64,000 nucleotides of DNA, from assembly GCF_003626535.1 (NCBI RefSeq), contig NZ_RBAL01000007.1, forward strand, positions 309,424-373,423. The letters run 5' to 3'. The first letter of the stretch is position 1, and every line of letters begins with the position of its first letter. A program made the translations under genes and the position numbers. Shown here piece after piece: positions 60,000 to 64,000 of the stretch. A model generated the notes under the pieces. That model searched no databases, was not told where the DNA came from, and worked only from the letters and a program-made list of their open reading frames with translations. This DNA is from Streptomyces hoynatensis (GTDB lineage Bacteria > Actinomycetota > Actinomycetes > Streptomycetales > Streptomycetaceae).

Positions 60000-61044
60000 G
60001 GCGCACCACCTCCTCGACGCGGTCGAGGGCCCGCGTCACCGCCTCGGGCGACAGCGGGCCGCCGTGCGCCGCGGCGAACTCGGCGAAGGCCGCGGCCGTC
60101 GTGTACTCGAGGGGACCGCCGAGCGCCGCACGCAGCCGCGCGGTCCGCACCACCCGCCCGTGGGCCAGCGAGGCGAACTGCTCCGCGGACACGCCCCTCA
60201 CCCCGGCCGCCCGCAGCGCGGAGCCCAGCCAGGGCGTCACCGGCCGCGCCACGGGCACGGTCGGCCGCCCCAGGCGCCGTGCCGCCTGCGAGAGCAACAG
60301 CACGCCCTCGCCCGCCACGTTGTAGGTGCCGGGCCCCAGCGCCGCCCCCTGCTCTCCCTCCTCGGCGCCGTCCCCCGGCCCGGCGACGGCGCGGCCGAGC
60401 ACCTCGAGGGCGTCGTGCTCGTGCAGGAACTGCAGCCGCGGGTCGTAGCCGAGGACCGTCGGGAGCACCGGCAGCCTGAAGTAGGCGGCGAACGGGGAGT
60501 CCACCCCGGCCCCCAGCAGGTGCGCGAACCGGAGGACGGTCACCGCCACTTCGGGGCGGCGGCGGGCGAAGCCGCGCACGTACTCCTCGATCTCGGCCAC
60601 GTCCTGCGCGAATCCGCCCCCGCCCGCAGCCGTCGGCGGCGCGTCCTCGTCGAGCACCGCGGGCCCGCGCCCGGGATGGCCGTAGACCTGCGTGCTCGAT
60701 CCGATCACCAGCCGCCGCAGCGTCGGCAGCTTCTGGCAGGCGCCCAGGAGTTGCAGCGTGCCCAGGACGTTGCGTTCCTTCGCCGCGGCCCTGCCGCCGG
60801 TGGGGCCGGGCGCAGGACCGAGGTCCAAGTGCACCACGGTGTCCACCGCGTGCGCGGCCAGCGCCGACACGATCGACGGCTGGCGGATGTCGGCCCGGAC
60901 GAACTCGGCCTCGCCCAGCGGATAGCCGGGGGCCCTGGTGTCGACGGCGATCACCCGGCTCACCGCCGGGTGGCGGCGGACCTGCCGGACGAACCGGCCG
61001 CTCAACTGCCGAGCCGCCCCGGTGACGAGCACCGTCCTGTCCAC
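59992..61044 (-). CDS. NAD-dependent epimerase/dehydratase-like protein
   Basis: ~350-residue extended SDR-like protein. The nucleotide motif reads LVTGAARQLSGRF, looser than the usual GxxGxxG, and the catalytic YxxxK is not obvious: the Tyr region reads VIGSSTQVYGHPGR with no Lys. It may bind NAD without classical epimerase chemistry. The start is uncertain: GTG 61044 (with AGGTGAGG upstream) or GTG 61053; the frame is open to 61134. It is coupled to the acyltransferase, and this pair may act in lipid or envelope metabolism. Confidence 0.8.
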   Translation of the reverse strand: MDRTVLVTGAARQLSGRFVRQVRRHPAVSRVIAVDTRAPGYPLGEAEFVRADIRQPSIVSALAAHAVDTVVHLDLGPAPGPTGGRAAAKERNVLGTLQLLGACQKLPTLRRLVIGSSTQVYGHPGRGPAVLDEDAPPTAAGGGGFAQDVAEIEEYVRGFARRRPEVAVTVLRFAHLLGAGVDSPFAAYFRLPVLPTVLGYDPRLQFLHEHDALEVLGRAVAGPGDGAEEGEQGAALGPGTYNVAGEGVLLLSQAARRLGRPTVPVARPVTPWLGSALRAAGVRGVSAEQFASLAHGRVVRTARLRAALGGPLEYTTAAAFAEFAAAHGGPLSPEAVTRALDRVEEVVRRG

Positions 61045-61163
61045 GCGCCTCACCTGCCGACTGCCGACCTTGCCCCCACCGTCCCCCCGCGGGAAGGACC
61101 CGCCCAAAGCGTAGGGCCCTCCCGTCGTGACCACGAACGGGAGGGCCTCTCAGCGGCGCTCGC

Positions 61164-61262
61164 TCACTTCTTGTTGCGGCGCTGCACGCGGGTGCGCTTC
61201 AGCAACTTCCGGTGCTTCTTCTTCGCCATCCGCTTGCGCCGCTTCTTGATAACAGAGCCCAC
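61164..61262 (-). CDS. 32-residue basic ribosome-associated protein (AURKAIP1/COX24-type)
   Basis: GTG 61262 to TGA 61164 encodes a 32-residue, extremely Lys/Arg-rich protein ([18 protein letters not shown] core, ending VQRRNKK). It is below usual annotation length. The sequence is that of the AURKAIP1/COX24 domain found in mitochondrial and bacterial small ribosomal subunit proteins; in actinobacteria it is a conserved tiny gene. GAGGG lies five bases before GTG. It lies downstream of the bdtA gene on the same strand. Expected to bind rRNA. Confidence 0.85.
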   Translation of the reverse strand: MGSVIKKRRKRMAKKKHRKLLKRTRVQRRNKK

Positions 61263-61389
61263 GACTACCCTCGCTCACTTCGCCTTCTCGGTGCGGGGCG
61301 TCCGAGCCCACACGACCTACATGGGCTCAGCCTACCGGTCACCGAGTGGTACCGGTTAATCGAGGGGCGACGAAAGGCTCATCCGGTCG

Positions 61390-61596
61390 TTACGCGCTTT
61401 CCACGCCCACGAAGGACTCTCGGAGGTACTCGTGGACGGCCTGCTCAGGGACCCGGAAGGACCTTCCCACCCGGATCGCCGGCAGATGACCTGCGTGCAC
61501 CAGGCGGTACACGGTCATCTTGGAGACTCGCATCACCGCGGCGACCTCCGCCACGGTCAGGAACTTGGCCTCGCTCAGAAGCCTTTCAGCAGCCAT
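61390..61596 (-). CDS. bdtA: Excisionase-like helix-turn-helix protein (BdtA)
   Basis: 68-residue MerR/excisionase-type DNA-binding protein: FLTVAEVAAVMRVSKMTVYRLVHAGHLPAIRVGRSFRVPEQAV is the whole fold. I recall this as the conserved BldD-target gene bdtA beside the bldN region of Streptomyces. ATG 61596 is chosen for conservation, with AGGTG upstream. A second in-frame ATG at 61659 has a stronger site (GGGGAGGAG), so an 89-residue form is possible. Function in development is suspected but unknown to me. Confidence 0.75.
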   Translation of the reverse strand: MAAERLLSEAKFLTVAEVAAVMRVSKMTVYRLVHAGHLPAIRVGRSFRVPEQAVHEYLRESFVGVESA

Positions 61597-62432
61597 GTCA
61601 CACCTGACCTTCCGCACATGTCGGACACCGGCTTCCCCTCCGGTGACTCCCTCTCGCATGTGCGCTCCTCCCCAGATTAGGGGCGGGTGATGCGAGTGGG
61701 GAAGAGGTGCCTCAACCGGCCTTTTACTGCGAGCGCGCCCTTAAGGTGACAGAAGACCCCGTTTGCGCACATAGGGAACGCTCGCCCTCTCCCGCCGGAC
61801 CGGCCTGGTTCCGGCGTCGGGCGCGCCCCGGCCGCCACCGGAACTCTGCCCGCCGTTCGCCCCGCACACACCAGCACCCCACCGGGAAGCGCCCGGCCCA
61901 CGGGCAGGTGCCTCCGCGCTGACCTGGACTTCCTCCCCCTCCGTGAACCCGGGCCCGGCCTCCTGCCCCGGCCCGGCTTCCCCGGTGGGACGACGGGGAA
62001 CCGGAGGGATGAACGGGGCATGAGCAGCAGATGACCCCGATGACGCGCCGCGGCCTGGCTCCCCCTCGCCCGCGCCCGGCACCCGGCGAGCGGACAGCTG
62101 ACGTAGGCGGAATCGGGTCGTTTTGTCGATAGATCGCCACCACATCGGGCGGAGGGTGCCCCCGACGGCCGCCGCGCGCGCGGGGTCCGACCGGCGTACC
62201 CCGCGGGCCCCCGCCCAGGTGAAGCGCGTCGGGTGGCTGCCCTCTCCCGCCGTCGTGCGAGGGCTGCCCAGGGGACGGTCCGCGGCCGGGGCGGCAGGAA
62301 GAAGGCGGCGTGCGGGCCTGGGCGCCGGCGCGGCTTCCGCCGGTCGGAGACGATAGCGCGGGCCGGCGGTGCCCCGTTCGGCGCCTCCTGCGGCGTGCCG
62401 GAGGGTACCGCGGAGCGCGCCGCAAGGTTCCT
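61597..62432. other. Gene-poor gap of 836 bases
   Basis: Between bdtA and the histone-deacetylase-like gene. Apart from the possible 5' extension of bdtA to 61659, open frames on the minus strand lack recognisable domains and use uneven codons. I see no tRNA, repeat or clear hairpin and cannot assign a gene. Confidence 0.55.
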
Positions 62433-63605
62433 TCAGGCGAGTAGCCCGTGCGTGGGATACACGGCGCGGCGCGTGGCCAGGATCGCCTGGTCCACGGCGT
62501 TGGCCGGGTCGTAGCCGTCGGCGTGCCAGTCGCGCCACGCGGGCCGCCGACCGTCGGTCATGCGCCGCGGCCCGGGCTGCCGGGTCAGGGCGTAGACCGC
62601 GTGCCGCCATTCCTCCGGCACCTCCGCGGCGGGGTCGATGGGGTGATGGGCGGCGATCGCCACCAGGTGCGTCCAGATGCGCGGCACGACGTCGACGACG
62701 GCGTAGCCGCCTCCGCCGAGGGCGAGCCAGCGCCCCTCCGCGTGCCGGTGCGCCCAGTCGTGGCAGGACTCCGCGGCGGCCCGCTGCGCGTCGACGCTCA
62801 ACGTCAGGTTCGCCAGGGGGTCTTCGACGTGCGTGTCGGCCCCGTGCTGACTGACCAGGATCTGCGGCGAGAACTCCGCGAGCAGCTCGGGCACGACCGC
62901 GTGCAGGGCCCGCAGCCACTCCGCGTCGGAGGTGCCGGCGGGGAGCGCCACGTTGACCGCCCGGCCGGCCGCCCCTTCCCCGCCCGTCTCCTCGGGGCGC
63001 CCGGTGCCGGGGAAGAGCGTGCGCGGGTGCTCGTGCAGGGAGATGGTGAGCACCCGGGGATCGTCCCAGAACGCGTGCTGAACGCCGTCCCCGTGGTGCA
63101 CGTCGACGTCGACGTAGGCGACGCGCTCCGCCCCGAGTTCGAGGAGCCGCGCGATGGCGAGGGCGGGGTCGTTGTAGACGCAGAAGCCGGAGGCGTTGCG
63201 CGGCATGGCGTGGTGCAGGCCGCCGGCGAAGTTGACCGCGTGCGCGGCCGCGCCGCGCCAGACGTCCTCGGCTCCCCGTACGGACTGGCCGGCGATCAGC
63301 GCGGACGCCTCGTGCATGCCGGCGAACGCCGGGGTGTCCACGGTGCCGAGGCCCATCCACTCGTCGGCGTCGCGGGGTTGGGCGGAGGCGTGCCGCACGG
63401 CCTCGACGTAGTCGGCGTCGTGGACCAGGCGCAGCGCCTCGTCTCCCAGGGGCGGCGCGGCCACCACGTCGAGCCACCGGTCGAGCCCGAAGGACTCGAC
63501 GAGTTTCCGGGTCAGCGTCAGCCGCACCGGGTTCATCGGATGGGAAGGGCCGAAGTCGTATCGGGTGACGCCTTCGTCCCACATCAGTCGCGTCTGGCCG
63601 CTCAT
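62433..63605 (-). CDS. Histone deacetylase-family protein (AcuC-like)
   Basis: 390-residue arginase/deacetylase-fold zinc hydrolase. Metal ligands are visible as Asp168 and His170 (VDVDVHHGDG), and the active-site His pair is in FAGGLHHAMPRNASGFCVYND. SQHGADTHVEDPL near ~240 holds the third ligand. Such bacterial proteins (AcuC) deacetylate acetyl-CoA synthetase or small amides. ATG 63605 is preferred to the GTG at 63614. It starts only 21 bases after the rRNA terminator stem, on the same strand. Confidence 0.92.
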   Translation of the reverse strand: MSGQTRLMWDEGVTRYDFGPSHPMNPVRLTLTRKLVESFGLDRWLDVVAAPPLGDEALRLVHDADYVEAVRHASAQPRDADEWMGLGTVDTPAFAGMHEASALIAGQSVRGAEDVWRGAAAHAVNFAGGLHHAMPRNASGFCVYNDPALAIARLLELGAERVAYVDVDVHHGDGVQHAFWDDPRVLTISLHEHPRTLFPGTGRPEETGGEGAAGRAVNVALPAGTSDAEWLRALHAVVPELLAEFSPQILVSQHGADTHVEDPLANLTLSVDAQRAAAESCHDWAHRHAEGRWLALGGGGYAVVDVVPRIWTHLVAIAAHHPIDPAAEVPEEWRHAVYALTRQPGPRRMTDGRRPAWRDWHADGYDPANAVDQAILATRRAVYPTHGLLA

Positions 63606-63626
63606 GACCGACACGGTAACCGAAAG

Positions 63627-63673
63627 ACGAGTGGCCCTGCCGAGGCGTCAATTGCCTCGGCAGGGCCACTCGT
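63627..63673 (-). terminator. rRNA operon terminator
   Basis: Perfect 20-base arms (63627-63646 and 63654-63673) flank a 7-base loop, 12 bases downstream of the 5S gene on the minus strand. Its arms begin ACGAGTGGCCCTGCC and end GGCAGGGCCACTCGT. Confidence 0.93.
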
Positions 63674-63685
63674 TATCACATAATT

Positions 63686-63804
63686 GTCCGGCGGTGTCCT
63701 ACTCTCCCACACGGTCCCCCGTGCAGTACCATCGGCGCTGGAAGGCTTAGCTTCCGGGTTCGGAATGTAACCGGGCGTTTCCCCTCCGCCATGACCACCG
63801 GAAC
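63686..63804 (-). rRNA. rrf: 5S ribosomal RNA
   Basis: The complement carries the conserved 5S sequence from GTTCCGGTGGTCATGGCG to GGACACCGCCGGAC, including the AACGCCCGGTTACATTCCGAA and CCGATGGTACTGC segments. About 119 bases; ends are placed by pairing of the terminal stem and may be off by a few bases. Confidence 0.95.
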
Positions 63805-63898
63805 ACTCAGAGAACACAAACCGAGCATCCCCCGGTCACCCACACCCCCCAACACGGGTGTGGTGGCAGGAACTTCACAGTGGACGCGAGCATCTGCG
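63805..63898 (-). other. 23S-5S spacer
   Basis: 94-base spacer with a CACACCC/GGGTGTG stem (63841-63847 and 63856-63862) of the kind used for rRNA processing. No tRNA. Confidence 0.8.
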
Positions 63899-64000
63899 GA
63901 CAAGCCCTCGGCCTATTAGTACCGGTCAACTCCACCCCTCACAAGGCTTCCATCTCCGGCCTATCAACCCGGTCGTCTACCGGGAGCCTTACCCCATCAC
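63899..64000 (-). rRNA. rrl: 23S ribosomal RNA, 3' end (truncated by window)
   Basis: The complement contains the conserved 3' end of 23S rRNA (GTTGATAGGCCGGAGATGG, then GTTGACCGGTACTAATAGG). The 3' end is near 63899; the rest of the gene lies beyond 64000. Confidence 0.95.

Noticed and set aside
1..64000. CRISPR arrays, tRNA genes and insertion sequences
   Set aside because: No regularly spaced repeats, no cloverleaf-like sequence with a GTTCGA arm, and no transposase frame were found by eye.

Overview
The window is 64 kb of very high-GC actinobacterial chromosome and almost certainly comes from a Streptomyces or a close relative. The evidence is the strong third-position G/C bias, frequent GTG and TTG starts, GTGA/ATGA stop-start overlaps, and marker genes such as bldN-rsbN, a bdtA-like gene, rex-hemACD, the futalosine-route mqnP/ubiD pair and pstSCAB. 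No integrase, transposase, CRISPR array, tRNA or biosynthetic gene cluster was seen. Most genes are core chromosomal genes; the more variable parts are the first 8.3 kb and about 20-29 kb.

Layout. (1) 0-8.3 kb: a regulator and efflux island with a truncated TetR gene, an aldo/keto reductase, a DHA2 exporter divergent from a TetR repressor across a perfect palindrome, a PPOX-fold flavin enzyme, a second DHA2 exporter behind a MarR regulator, and an imine-reductase-like enzyme divergent from an HxlR regulator. (2) 8.6-10.0 kb: an XRE regulator, an HbhA-like protein and a DUF2516 membrane protein, in the order I recall for the hbhA locus of Mycobacterium. (3) 10.2-19.8 kb: phosphate import, with DUF47-Pit on the plus strand and pstSCAB on the minus strand, separated by a large secreted subtilisin-like protease. 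(4) 19.9-29 kb: a CsoR copper sensor with its operator, a lipoprotein, a PAP2 phosphatase, a lytic transglycosylase/NlpC protein, an RsbW-like ATPase, a two-helix membrane protein, a sugar-dehydrogenase-like lipoprotein and a secreted sulfatase. (5) 29-38.8 kb: menaquinone genes (ubiD, mqnP), a cytochrome c maturation operon (tlpA/resA-ccdA-resB-ccsB), a histidine phosphatase and hemL. (6) 39-46.6 kb: a conserved hypothetical gene, two DUF3558 lipoproteins, a DUF2637 membrane protein, and divergent class I lysS and argS. (7) 46.7-55 kb: a serine hydrolase, an SDR, and the rex-hemA-hemC-hemD-hemB operon. (8) 55-64 kb: an HAD phosphatase, bldN, rsbN, an acyltransferase, an epimerase, a 32-residue basic ribosome-associated protein, bdtA, a histone-deacetylase-like gene, and the 3' end of an rRNA operon (5S and partial 23S, minus strand).

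How it fits together. The right half is dominated by respiration. HemA, HemL, HemB, HemC and HemD cover every step from glutamyl-tRNA to uroporphyrinogen III. Rex, an NADH/NAD sensor, heads the hem operon and has a near-perfect operator upstream. CcdA/ResB/CcsB attach heme to cytochromes, and MqnP/UbiD make the quinone. The bldN-rsbN pair controls aerial development, and a sequence closely matching the sigma-BldN promoter lies in front of rsbN. Phosphate supply (Pit and Pst) occupies the left-centre.

I did not find a system that I would call new. The most promising observations are the paired palindromic operators at 3.2 kb, the transglycosylase/two-helix membrane protein/ATPase trio at 22.5-25.3 kb with a repeat-rich gap, the HbhA-like cluster, the protease between the phosphate importers, and the sigma-BldN and Rex sites.
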